Below are positions 48,801 to 60,148 of a DNA stretch of 64,000 nucleotides, in pieces. The stretch comes from Plantago elongata. Its lineage: Eukaryota; Streptophyta; Magnoliopsida; Lamiales; Plantaginaceae. Made by a program: the position numbers and the translations under genes. Location of the stretch: positions 1 to 64,000 of the forward strand of contig JAYMSP010000198.1 in the NCBI GenBank assembly GCA_036897095.1, in the 5' to 3' direction. Under the pieces are notes generated by a model. That model was given only the letters and a program-made list of their open reading frames with translations, was not told where the DNA came from and did no database searches. Each line of letters begins with the position of its first letter. Within the stretch, counting starts at the first letter, position 1.

Positions 48801-51800
48801 TGACGGGAATGAAGATGAAGTCCTTTTCAAGAAAATTTACTTTCCTTGTCCATTTACGAACACGCAGGAAAGCTGCCTTTGCATCTTGAGCACTGGATGG
48901 GTCTTTATCCATGTCAGCCAGTTTACGAAAGAAGAAACTGTTGAAGAAGTGGAACTTAATCTTTTCTTCTTCATTTAACTTGGTCTTTAAGTATCTGCAA
49001 GAAGAGTAAATTCACTGTGAGCCGAGTAACGCCAAACCAACTCAAGACAGAAACTATGTGATAATAAACATCAGGAAAATATTGGTATAATGCCAACATG
49101 CTTCCCATTAGTAAAGTAGAAAGAAAAGAAATTATAACAACCAGTAACATCAAACTCTATCCCACTGATTATGGTTCTTATTAGCTTGCGGTTTCCTTAA
49201 AATGATAATAAGCTTGAGGAAAGCCAAGAAGTTACATAACATAAGCATCCTCTATTTCATAGCTGCTGGCAGAGAAGATTCAAAAGAATTTCTTTCCAGG
49301 AAAAAACTGTTTGTGTAACTAATAGCCTGCTCAAAGTTAAGAGAGAAGACACCATCTTGTAATAAAACTTACTTGATGTAAAAGTCTATGATTGTATCAT
49401 TGACAAATGTATCAGGCCGTAGCAAATCAACATCTCTCTTACTAATCGAAACCGCATCCGGATCCCCCTTTGGATATACAACTTCATCAAATGGCTTGTC
49501 AAAACTGCACAATGATTCTTAATTAGTATGTTGGATGTATATAAGCAAGAAAAAGAATTTCGCATTTTGGTTTTGCAACAAGTGATAAAGACAGATCACA
49601 GTTTTTAAAATGGCACAATTGTTTCCAGGCCAACTCCAACAGAACAGAAGCAAGGGGAGGAAAGAAAGTCCTGCACGCACAAAAAGATATTTGCAATTTC
49701 CCTCATGGCAACACATTGGCCCTTTCTGTATAATCAACTCACTGCATACGACACATCCAAGATCTCAAGCCTATTTTACTTTATAACATTGATGATTAAT
49801 AACAAATTTAGATTGTTAACTCATGGCAGATAGACATGGTGCAAAGTGGTTTGGAACTTGGAATGAGGAAAAAAAAACTGAGAGATTTCTGACCTAGAAA
49901 TGAGAAAGAGGATTCAAAATGGACAGAGATCTGGAAACATTACAGAACAGAAAATATTGACATCCAATGAGCTCAATAAGAGAGATTCTAAATAAATGTG
50001 GCTAATAATAGCCCCACAAGCGAGCAGAGAGTGATACAAAGAAGCACAGATATGCTTCACATCTCTGGTGTAGTGTGACTTTCATGTCACCATGGTAAAA
50101 CATTGTGTGTGGAACAACAACTCAATCTGGCAATCAGCATATCAAGTAGCTGATGAAGAACTAATCATGAATTTTGTATGAAATTGACTACATGAATTTA
50201 CACCGTTGAGTTATTTGTAAACTTAAGTTAGCTGCTTCTGTATCAAAACATGTACCATTAACTATATGTGAGTGCTATGCACTGGTCGCTTTATGCTCCA
50301 TGAATAACTACGCATACATAATAAGACCGACACAAAATATGAAATCCTGATGTTTCCTTTTACTTACATGGGGAAATAGCTTTTTTGAGGGATCCGGTCT
50401 TTTGCTTCCTTCCATGTAGAACCCTTCTCCATTCCAGTACTAACCAAGCAAACACGACTAACACCATCAGATTACAATATAATATTTTTAATGGTAAAAG
50501 GTGACATATGAAACACAATCTTTATCTTAAAGTACTAACATAAATTAAATCTTAAAGCACTTACACTATTACAAGAAAAATTACTATGTATAATGAATGA
50601 GAAACAACAGAAAAAATCTGATTCCATAATCTATGTAGCAGAAATGGAAGCAATCTTATAAAGCAAATCGAGAGACTCACTCAAGAAGGAGATCCCATAG
50701 TGCTCTATATTTCACATTCAGAGATTCAATTTCTTCTATTTTCTTGTGCCAGCTTGAGTCAGTGGATGAAAAGATAAATTCCCGAATCCCTAATACATAT
50801 AAAAGAAAAGAAAAGAAACGGAGAAAGAAGAGAAATATATCAGCATCATCAAAACTCTAACAGAGACATTCTACAAATAAATTTTGCAAACCTAGACTAA
50901 GACAGTGAACTCCAAAGACACCTTATGCTTAACTTCAATGCACAAATTTTACCAAAGCCTTCAAGCAGTAGTATGCTTGTATGTATTACAATGTAATTTA
51001 ATTTCTGAAAGTAATTTGTAAGAAAAGAAGCTTGTAATGTTCATGATATTTTGTGCTTCTAACAAGCCAAAAATTAAAATAGAATGAAGTGCAACTCTTA
51101 ATTGAGATTTAATTTAGAGCTGAATTGCACATTGAGATTATATTGAAGCATCAACATCCAGAGCGACATGGGTCGACAAATTATATAGACTCCCCCACTC
51201 CCAGCCTCACGCGCCCTAATCTTAGCAATTGATATCTCACATGGTCAAGACACGTGATGGTCTACTATCTCCATCCCATTAAGTTCTCAACAATTAATTC
51301 GGGCACGGTAATCAAGGAGGGTCGGTCGGTGAGTATCTTTCTTTATTAGAGGGTGATCGGCCCAAAAACAAAAAATGTATTTGGTAATATGTAAGTGTGT
51401 TTCGAGTATAATTGTTAATTAGATAAAGTGGCGGGCCAATGAATGAAAAGTGACCGCAATATTACCTAAAACAGAAAGGTTGACAAATAAATGGAGTGAA
51501 CAGAAAAGGGAAGTGTTCAGACTTCAGGATCAAATGGGACGGAGGGAGTAACATATTATGCATTACAAAGTGGACCAGACAACCAACTACAAATCATGGC
51601 TCATTTGTAATTGGTCATAAACATTACACAAAGAAACAAGAGTGACACGGTAGGAGAAAGAACCTTTGTCCACAAAAGGGACTAGTATTAACCAGGGAAT
51701 AAAACATAATATAACTAGTGGTTAACCTAACTGACCTGAAGTTGAATAAACAGCATTGTTTCCTGTCGCATCATTTGAGATGAACTGGACTTTCATGTTT

Positions 51801-54800
51801 CCTACCTCAACCTGCACAAAGTTCACGAAATGAAAATGTCAAGGATCAATCTTCGACTACATTTAACATCTGATGCATCAAACTATCAAACGACATATTA
51901 ATCTGTTGTAAGGCTATAAAACTTACTTGAGCACTCCATTGAGACTCTATTTTGACTATATCATCCATTTGCAAATGTAAATGTAGATTCAAGGTGTTTC
52001 CAGTTTCATTGGAAGTTATGTCATTCACTTCAATATGACTCTTACAAAATTTCACCACATAGTCAAGATACTGCACTCCACAGTAATATACATAATCGGA
52101 ATAGAAAACAATGCCATCCGTGTCTTCATCCTGCCAATAGAACACATATTTAATCGACTCTGTAACAATCACAATTAGAATATATCTTGTTAATAATATA
52201 AAGGAAATCATATCCTTCCCAATGCAAGTGTATGGCACGCTCACCTTATTTACACTAGTACGATGGATTCTCCTATTATTTAAAAAAATTGCTCAAGAAC
52301 TTAAAACATGTTTAAATCAACCAGTGAATATGAGCAATACAGATCATCAAAATCTACAAACTCGTTCAAATCTAACAAGCAATATGATAAATTAAGAATG
52401 ACCCGGAAACACATATTGACAGAACATTCCACTTCAAACAGTGAAAGTTCCTCACAGGGTCATATTCTGTTATCTAATAGCAAAGATGAGCCAATAGAGA
52501 GCATAGAAACTACAAGCTGGTTTGAATCTAACAAGCCATACCGTACAACGAGAATGACCCAGAAACACAAGTTGACAAAAAATTCCACTTTAATCTGTGA
52601 AGTTCCACACCCGCATTTTCATATTCTTTTAGCAAATATTTTCCTATAAATTCGGAGGCATGATCACTAAGCCCTGATCTAAAGACAGGCTAAATTTCTA
52701 GACCCCACACGACAAGAATTATCTTAGCTTACGGGCATTAAAAATTGTCTTGAAAACACTGATGTCCATGATATCTATGACGTACAGATCTCAAAATTAT
52801 TAAATGAACAAGACATAAGAAGCCACTAAATCTATCAGCTGGTAAACTTTAGCATGTACATGGAAAAGGATTGATCTATTCCCATCCTATATCTGAATTT
52901 ATACCAAAAAAAAATGTACATGCTTAATTTATCTCAGTAACAAGGCAACTAAGGGATCTGGTAGATAGCAGTGACCTATGTGACTTAAAGAATTGTCAAT
53001 TAAAATTAAGTCATTTATAACACTACCATTGTCACCAAAGAATGAGCTCTTTTCATATTATGACCTCGTTTTATTATATGTATTATAAAGGCTTATTTAT
53101 TTCACATATATGCCCCTGTTAGATTCCTAATTGTTTTACTGTGGTATTGGTAGAATTAGATATATACCTGTCAAGAAATCAAAATTAAGAGGGAAAAGTT
53201 GTATGCTTATGCTCATATTAGGCTAAATCTCAAACTAGTTTTTTACACGTGGAGAAATAAACGAGCACAACTTTTAAGTTTAGGGCGGAGAGAGTAAAAC
53301 ATTCTAATGTTTGTCAACTAAGCACTTATTTGTTAAGGGCATGACTATATTTGGATATTGAGTTTGAATATGTGACATCAGAAGCTAAAGAGGTGACTCC
53401 AGATAGGGAAAGAGATTTTCAACCACCAGTTCAATTAACCAGAACCTCGATTGAGAGCACAAGATCTTAATTCAATAAAAGCTGACTCTCAACCACAAAT
53501 ACAAATCTTATCTCTGGTAACATGAGATAAAGGGTAAAAGTAGATAGGAACGATTACATAAAGAACTGTTAACATTGAAACATTTAGTGTTTACCATATC
53601 CAAGCCACTGAAGTATTTATCAGATGAAGGACCATCAGAAGCATCTGTGACAATGCAATAACGGTAATAAGTTAAAAGGCCATGCTGTTATTTCTAGAGA
53701 GAGGGGACAAAAGGAGGAAAATATTTAAAGCAAGACTAAGAAAAGCATGAAATGAAACTGGATTGAATTAATCAGACCACTGTCGCATCCAATTTGGGAT
53801 GATGATCTCCGACTCATGCTCTCGTCAGCATCTGGAGCCAAGCAATCTGACTTGCCCTGCATTAATACATGATTGATAAGCCAGCAAGAGAAATCATCCT
53901 TTCTGGCTAATGTAAAACAGATTATGGGTTGAAATTAATACATTGTGAGAAAGATCCGGGAAGGCTCCTGATAATGAACCAGACTCCGCACCAAGACGGA
54001 TACCTCCATCTTTGGTAATGTCTGACGTAACACCTTTAGATTGATCATGACTTTCCAATTCTAACCGCATGACAAGATCCAGCGAAGAACTATTGTCATG
54101 ATGCTCAGACTCCAGATGAGTAAATGAACCTGTGGCCTTGCGATCGTGATCAATGTTGCCAGCATCTGTCACCCCACATACTGCAGCTGCCATCTTCTTG
54201 GACGAAATGTCAGCTCCGCCAAAAACTACACATACATAATCCGGACAGTGTGTGAGACTTTAAAGAAAGCAAAACGCCATAAAATAAGGTTACAAAGTTT
54301 TGTCTGGGAAAGCTATGACAGTATATAAACAACCAACAACACAATGTTAAATTGGGCAGTCAATAATAGCTTGAGCCAATATCATTCAAGCTGGTTGAAG
54401 GAAGCACTTCTCAACTCTCAGTGTCAGATCAGTTATGAAACTAGATCAGACTCTAAAGATAAACAAAGGTCCAGAGTGGGAGATAAAGGCTAGGCTAATG
54501 CTGCACCAGATACCCACCCCGTTCCCTTGCCGTTCTGCCCACCTTTCTGATCAGTCTAATCTCTCTCTTCCTGTAAATGTTTAATTATTCTAATCATCCC
54601 TCTTACCCTTGCTAATCAATGACTGCTACATAGATTATCAGTTATGACACATCTAGCAAACTAATTTCCTTAACAACGTCTTCCTAATCTCCAACAATAA
54701 ATTAAAACGAGTAAAACGCCAACATTCAAACACTTGCCATCAAAACAACCAATTAACGAGACAAAATCAATCTGTACATCAGCAAGAGGCTTTCATCAGA

Positions 54801-55039
54801 GTATTTTTTTCAAAATGCAAATTCCAGATTATCATCGCAACACAACACAAAATTCTCAATCAGCACAGCATAAAAAAAACCTAGGAGAAATCGCGTAACA
54901 CAAATGCGTTAAACAAAATCCAACCATTAAACGCGAGCTGATCACTGAATTTTGATGAGATCCTTTTGGAGTCGGTTTCAGTCAGCTCATCTTCCTCACG
55001 GAATTCAAACACGTCCAGTGATTTTGATGAAATTTTCAT
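45855..55039 (-). CDS. ULP2: ULP2-type SUMO-specific protease
   Basis: This cysteine protease (C48) removes SUMO from target proteins. Plant ULP2-like members act in the nucleus. My 16 exons in reading order are 55039-54925, 54225-53942, 53856-53778, 53644-53595, 52130-51927, 51811-51736, 50789-50681, 50439-50368, 49504-49373, 48994-48794, 48706-48651, 48562-48469, 47685-47595, 47364-47245, 47163-46729, 46400-45855. They total 2664 nt or 887 residues, within the range of plant ULP2 proteins. The N-terminal part is acidic and poorly conserved. The protease starts near FDKPFDEVVYPKGDPDAVSI and has RPDTFVNDTIIDFYIKYL. The triad is His443 (YHWSLLVIC), Asp476 (CILHMDSIKG) and Cys531 (QNSYDCGLF), with the oxyanion Gln just upstream. 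Intron 11 uses a GC donor. The C-terminal tail is Ser/Glu-rich and ends in SLKRRRTAPPE, which could serve for nuclear import. The start is supported by the phase-consistent first exon. Confidence 0.93.
47937..48134 (-). other. exon-like open frame inside a ULP2 intron
   Basis: In the intron between exons 12 and 13, a 65-codon frame on the gene's own strand reads EKLISDDQFKTLKKFSMPSED and HRIQIEKCLVAVDV. It looks protein-like, but it is not part of ULP2: the flanking exons join in phase and complete the protease without it. I cannot name a source. It may be a small captured fragment or chance. Confidence 0.25.
48563..48650 (-). other. GC-AG intron of the ULP2 gene
   Basis: Read on the minus strand, exon 11 ends AACTATAAAG and the intron starts GCAAGTTG. 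The acceptor is TTATGTAG before ATGTTGATTC. Only this junction keeps the frame from the catalytic His exon into the catalytic Asp exon (AAA-G/AT-GTT). AG|GCAAGT is the consensus for the rare GC-AG class. Confidence 0.85.
51265..51548. mobile_element. Stowaway-like MITE in a ULP2 intron
   Basis: The right end reads GGGACGGAGGGAG and the left end CTATCTCCATCCCATT, an inverted pair. TA flanks both sides (51263-51264 and 51549-51550), as expected for Tc1/mariner-type insertion. The 284-bp body has no coding capacity. It sits in the large intron between exons 6 and 7, well away from splice sites. Confidence 0.65.
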
Positions 55040-57806
55040 TGTTTGCTGTAATGTGTATGCACCAGTTAGAGTGAGATTATCGGTGAGAATTATAGGTTAG
55101 GGTTTTATAGGTTTATAAAGGGGAGACTAATTTCCATGTCATTCGGGAAAAAATTGGGTCATTTTTGGATTTCTGTACGGGTCTCTCTGCTATATAAGCT
55201 GGTCGGGAAATTGGAGGAAGAGACTGAGGATTAGGTGCAGTTGTACTCTCTGCAGTCAATGCAATTTCAACTGAAGTCGTTTTACTTCTATTGAAGCCCG
55301 TCATGAACCAAGAAGCAAGCAAGCAAGTATGCATACAAAAAAGTTATTAAAAAGAAAATGAGAGAAAAACAAATTTTAAGAAATAAAAAACTGGTACAAA
55401 TTAAACATGTGAAGTGGAGGAGAGGGAGTACCGTTTGGCGCGTAGAACGTGTAGGAATCATATTCGAACAATGCACGTCATTATGACGTTATACAAGTTA
55501 ACGATAGTTGTATCGGCATGGAAAACCATTATGCAATAAATAACTATGACACGTGTCGTAATCGAATCTTGCATTCTCATTTATAAAACCTAAATGATTT
55601 TGTTATAAGATATGTGATATGTTCAGACACCCTAACGCAAGTTTACTCAACCACCACTTTAGATTAATTTTATATGTATTAAGCCCGTATCAAGTGCACA
55701 TATTAAAGTATAATAATGAGTCTAAACCGGTATATACTACTTAAACATTGTTTGTAAATATAGTAGTGATGTATAAATTTTATTTCTTCATTCTCGAAAT
55801 CTGGATCATAAACTTCAATCCACTCCTTATCTTCTTTGTTTCATATTCATCACTGAGTTTTCTCATATAATCGTCCAAATTGCATGTTCATGTTTCGGGT
55901 TATTTTATAATTTTTAGTTAATTATTGATAACAAAAGCAATAAGATTTATTTTTCGGGTCTCAATTTTTCTCTATCAAGCAGTCACCAACATGGTTTTAA
56001 TCAAGGTTGATTAAGAAACTAAACTAGTTGGTACATTAAGTTTATGTTATTCCACATTCACATTTTCTATGCCAAGTTGATAATCAATTAATTGGTTTCA
56101 CTAATTTGGAGTACTCTGATATGGATACCGTCGATTGGAAATTGATGGGCATCGAGAAATTCATAATGATACTCTAATATGAATTTATAGGTAATCTTTT
56201 TAAGTATTTGTCATGCATGTGAAAGCATTTAGATAACACTAGCAGTTTTAAAATACAAACTATGAATTAGGGACACTGACAACTTACAAGACAACAATAG
56301 CAAACATAGACGTGAGTCCAATGTGACACCGGTGTGGTGCCCACATTATAAATTGACGATTAATGGTGGTGGATGGTTTAAGGTCGACAATGGATGGTGA
56401 TGGACGATGGTGGATGAAGATAGGTGACGGTTGATGTCTATTAGAGAGCTTGAGAGAGACAAAGGCATGAGAGATTGGTTGCTAGGATTTTTTCAGTCAG
56501 TATGTGATGACCCCCCGACCCCCCTCATGTATCACCTTACTCGCCATATAGACTCCTTCAAGTGTCGTTGAAGTCAGTCTTTCTCCCACTTCGCGATATT
56601 TGGGTGTTAGTTGATATTGTCAAAGAGGTTGTTGGAGTATGTGTTCCTCCCACCCGAGATTTCAGTGTTAGTCGTCACCCGCTTGGGTAGTAAGTTAAAC
56701 CACTCCATTAATATTGTGGACTGACTAGGTTCCAACTTGTTGTGCACAGTAACCCGATCATAATTGAGTATGTTCAAATAGCTTTTCCCACTATCTAGGC
56801 GCATGTATGAAGTATGTAAGTTCGAACCTACTTTCTTATAGTGTTGGGCATTTTGGGTTAGAGTTTGACCAATTAGCCCACCAAGATGTCTACATGTTCC
56901 ACATAGTATGTTTGGACCAAGTTTGTGATTGGATATTTTTGCGGACTAGCTATAATCAAGTATGTAACTCGATATGATTTGTACCAGGCCGCATCGTCGC
57001 ATGGGCTAGTTTTCCTTAATTGTTCGAATATCGATTTTTACCTTATCGTTATCGTCTATGTCATTATATTGTTAAGTTGGAGGGCGGTTAAGCTTATCGA
57101 GCCATTAGAAATACTTGGGTCAAAGCTTTTATAAAATTTCAAATTACTCGGAATTATATACTTGGAGTTCAAAATCCTATGTCTTATTCATTTATTATAA
57201 CCAAAATCTTATTTATCAAGCTAGGAAATAAGGAGTATGAAATGTAAATAGAAAAATGTTGGGGGTATGTTTCTTGAAATTTGTTTTTTTTTTTTTTTGG
57301 GGGGGGGGGGGGGTTTATTTCAACTAACACGAAATATAAAATTGAAGAAATTAAGATGTTGAGCAAGGTGAGTGCACTAATACTTTTTAATGACTACAAT
57401 CTGGGCACCAAATACTTTGTGTATATTGAAATTACTAATTACCTTCCAAAATTAAAGAAATTAAAATTATATAATTTTCACTATAAAATAAAAAATAAGA
57501 ATATAAATAATGTAAATGCAAAAGTTATACCGAAAAAGAGAAAAACTTATGACTATTTTATGTAACGTTTATATTGACTACTAACCATACCAATTTAAAG
57601 TAAAAATTAATTACAAATTATTTGACATACGACTTTAACGTACATTTAAAAGAAGAATTGTAACTTGATTTTATATGGATGAAATAGTTACTTAATAAAA
57701 TTATTCAAACGCATGTCAAACATAATTTACCATACAATTTGATTTTAAACATGTTCAATTGATTGTCAAACCGTCTATTAATGATCTCAAAATTAAAAGT
57801 TAGAAG
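55040..57806. other. spacer upstream of ULP2, no gene seen
   Basis: The right edge of ULP2 (55040-55300) should hold its promoter and leader. The rest has no gene I can support. The only notable sequence is a T15G15 run (57284-57313). Confidence 0.55.
57284..57313. repeat. T15 followed by G15
   Basis: About fifteen T run directly into about fifteen G with no interruption, then TTTATTTC. The exact lengths may be affected by sequencing. Confidence 0.9.
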
Positions 57807-58112
57807 TAAGACTGTGTTCTCTTCAACTGAGATTTACTAAACTGAACTTAACTTAACTTAACTTAACTGATTTGAAGCAAGGTATAAATTATAACTAAGT
57901 CGAGCTGAACTGAAATGAACTGGACTGATTTTCAGTTGAAGAGAACACAACCTTACTAAACTGAAAATCAATTCAGTTCAGTCTAGTTTAGACCAGTTCA
58001 GTTCATTTCAGCTCGCCTCAGTTATAATTTATACCTTATTTCAATTCAGTTCAGTTAAATCCAATTTATTCAGTCCAGTTCAGTTCAGTAAATTTCAGTT
58101 GGAAGAACAACC
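57805..58112. mobile_element. inverted pair of AACTGA-rich MITEs
   Basis: A first unit of about 150 bp begins TAAGACTGTGTTCTCTTCAA and ends in the reverse complement, TTGAAGAGAACACAACCTTA. A second unit follows at once and is the first one's reverse complement in diverged form: it ends TTGGAAGAACAACCTAA and shares GGTATAAATTATAACT and AGCTGAACTGAAATGAACTG. Both are full of ACTGAACTTAACTT-like runs. No coding capacity is present. The ends fit a small DNA transposon, but I cannot assign the superfamily. Confidence 0.75.
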
Positions 58113-58115
58113 TAA

Positions 58116-58211
58116 GACCGATCACTGTGGTGACTCCACAATTCGGTCGTGGAGTGCGGTTGCGGAGCAACCGCTCCGCCACGACCGAATTGTGGTGTTG
58201 TGGCATCGGTC
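58116..58211. repeat. 96-bp GC-rich palindrome at the Harbinger left end
   Basis: The left terminus and its reverse complement face each other: GACCGAT...CACAATTCGGTCGTGG pairs with CCACGACCGAATTGTGG...ATCGGTC around a GCGGTTGCGGAGCAACCGC core that is itself a hairpin. Only the left element end has it. Confidence 0.92.
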
Positions 58212-58457
58212 GCCACCCATTTTTAAATTTTTTTTTTAATAAATTTAAATTAAAATAATAATTGAATATTGGTTCGAATAACAACTATATTTTCAAACAT
58301 ATACGAATAATGGTTATATTTTTTCGAAAATGGTGTTTTCTTATTGAATTGGGAAGGACATAGTTTCACTTCTTACAACTTTTGAAAATGAAAATAACGG
58401 AATTTGAAACTACAATAGACAAACACAAACATAAAAACACCATTTCATTATACTGCT

Positions 58458-59679
58458 TCAAGACTCATCTCTGAACTCTCGGTCCAAAACCTTGTACACC
58501 TTCCTTTGGCTCGGGGTCATATCAGTTGGGTCGAAACTGAACAAGTTGAGATACATTTGCAGCCTTTGGGTGTGAGCCAAGTCGACATTGGTCTGGTTAG
58601 TTGCCGCTTCTATCTGTAGACGTTTCTCCTCTTTTCTTTTGAAGAACGCCAACCTCCTTTGCTCTATGTCAATCCTCTGTTGCTCCAATTGCAATTGTGT
58701 TGCAAAATCGTCTTTGAACTCAGCAAAGTCACTGCCGGAGGAGTTTGAAGACAAACCACTTTTCCTAAGTGCCTTCGCCATATGCCGACCCATGGAACGC
58801 TCCTTGAATTCATCACTATCCTCGCTCATGCGCATTTTCTTCCCCGAGCTTCTGTCCGTTTCTTCACCTTCCGCATCATGGAGTTCAAAATTCGGAATTA
58901 CATCTTCCTTCAGACAGGTGTAGTTCATCTTCGTTTGCCACTGTTGATAATCTTTCATGGCATGCCAACAGTACATTAGCTCGAAATCTTCGCCTTAGCT
59001 ATGATTCATCTTGTAGATGCGTTTGGCGTACTCGATGACATCTTCATCGTTGGTACCAGTTCGAAGTCCTTGCACTCGTACATCCTCGTTGTAAGCACTC
59101 ACCCATTGATTAACACATGGCTTGATGCGATTCGAGCGGCCACGAAGAGAGCTACCAGTTCTTGGTTTGAACTCAGAAGTCGAGTCAATCCTTGCCTCAT
59201 TCCACATCCTTGTGACGTGCTTACTGAATATCGTAGTTAACTTCACGTTCGTACCAACACAAGGATCCTCACTAACCGTCATGAACATGTTGATTAGAGC
59301 GGTCCTCTGCAGCCGTGAACTTCTTTGGTTTCATCTCCTGGACTGCGCCTTCCACTGCCTCCTCGGGAACGTTTTTCCCCCTCGATGATCCGGCCTTTGC
59401 TTTGCCTTTGCCTTTGCCTTTCGATGCAGCCATCTTCCCCCTTCCTCGAACTGGCAGCTGCACCGGTGGAGATTGTGTCTTCGGGACGATTTGCTGTGAT
59501 CCCGAATCATAACCTTCCAGACATAATACATCTTGGGAGTTGAAAGGATTGTATGGTTCATTTGGATTGTTGTTTGGATTGGTGGTTGATTCCTAACTGT
59601 GGTAGCTCATACTACTGAACATTTGCTTGATTTTAGCCGGATCTTTGTCCGCTAACCAAGCTGCAAGATTCAGATTCAT
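58458..59679 (-). pseudogene. Harbinger accessory (Myb/SANT-like, NAM-associated) protein, broken
   Basis: The reading starts at ATG 59679 (NLNLAAWLADKDPAKIKQMF) and runs toward 58458. A basic linker KGKGKGKAKAGSSRGK leads into a SANT-like block with FTAAEDR, TTIFSKHVTRMWNEARIDS and VNQWVSAYNEDVRVQGL. The C-terminal part has DYQQWQTKMNY, RHMAKALRKSGLSS, QQRIDIEQRRLAFFKRKEEK and FDPTDMTPSQRKVYKVL. This architecture matches plant proteins annotated as NAM-associated C-terminal or GST-T3-like, the second ORF of PIF/Harbinger elements, which helps the transposase bind DNA. It is interrupted by an early stop (59593-59595), a frame change near 59290 and a stop near 58996. Confidence 0.75.
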
Positions 59680-59832
59680 TTTGATTTTTGGTAGTGATTA
59701 ATAAGAGTGTTTTGAGTTTAATAGAGAGAAAGAAAAAGTGTTTGGAGGTGTGAAGAATTAAGTGAAAATGATCGTCTATTTATAGATTGGGAAAAAATAT
59801 GACCATTTAAAAAAAAGGGGGAGAGAGCTGTT

Positions 59833-59898
59833 GGGGGCTAGCCCCCCTAGGCTCAACCCAAAAAAACGAAAGTCCATCGATTGCGGGGCAATCCATGG
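59833..59898. repeat. short palindromes near the Harbinger right end
   Basis: A perfect 14-bp palindrome GGGGGCTAGCCCCC lies at 59833-59846. An imperfect one, CCATCGATTG/CAATCCATGG, lies at about 59874-59898. They lie at the subterminal right side of the element and may be binding sites for its proteins. Confidence 0.7.
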
Positions 59899-60148
59899 AC
59901 ATGCAAAGCAGCCACGGTGAACGGTCTAACCTAAGTTAGTAACAAACAAAAGAAAAATGAAAAATCAAAAGTGAATCAAAATTTACCACCTACATACATT
60001 TCCATTAACCGTTACAAAAACACTCTTACCAAGACATCGTTATTTCCAACCATTTACAGTTATTTGCAAGTACACTCTACATACACAGTCAGATCCCCAA
60101 ATACAAAAAAGGAAAAAAACATCACAAGTTAGTTCACCTTCCACCAAA

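Larger units (their letters stand above)
58116..59926. mobile_element. PIF/Harbinger element, no transposase
   Basis: The ends GACCGATCACTGTGGTGAC (left) and GACCGTTCACCGTGGCTGC (right, read inward) form an inverted pair. TAA flanks both sides (58113-58115 and 59927-59929), the 3-bp duplication of PIF/Harbinger. The 1811-bp body encodes only a degraded accessory protein on the minus strand; I see no DDE transposase. The left end is a 96-bp GC-rich palindrome. The insertion abuts the MITE pair. Confidence 0.8.

Noticed and set aside
56815-56835. GTTCGAACC resembling a tRNA T-loop
   Set aside because: No acceptor stem, D-arm or anticodon arm can be folded around it. A similar string near 6830 fails for the same reason.
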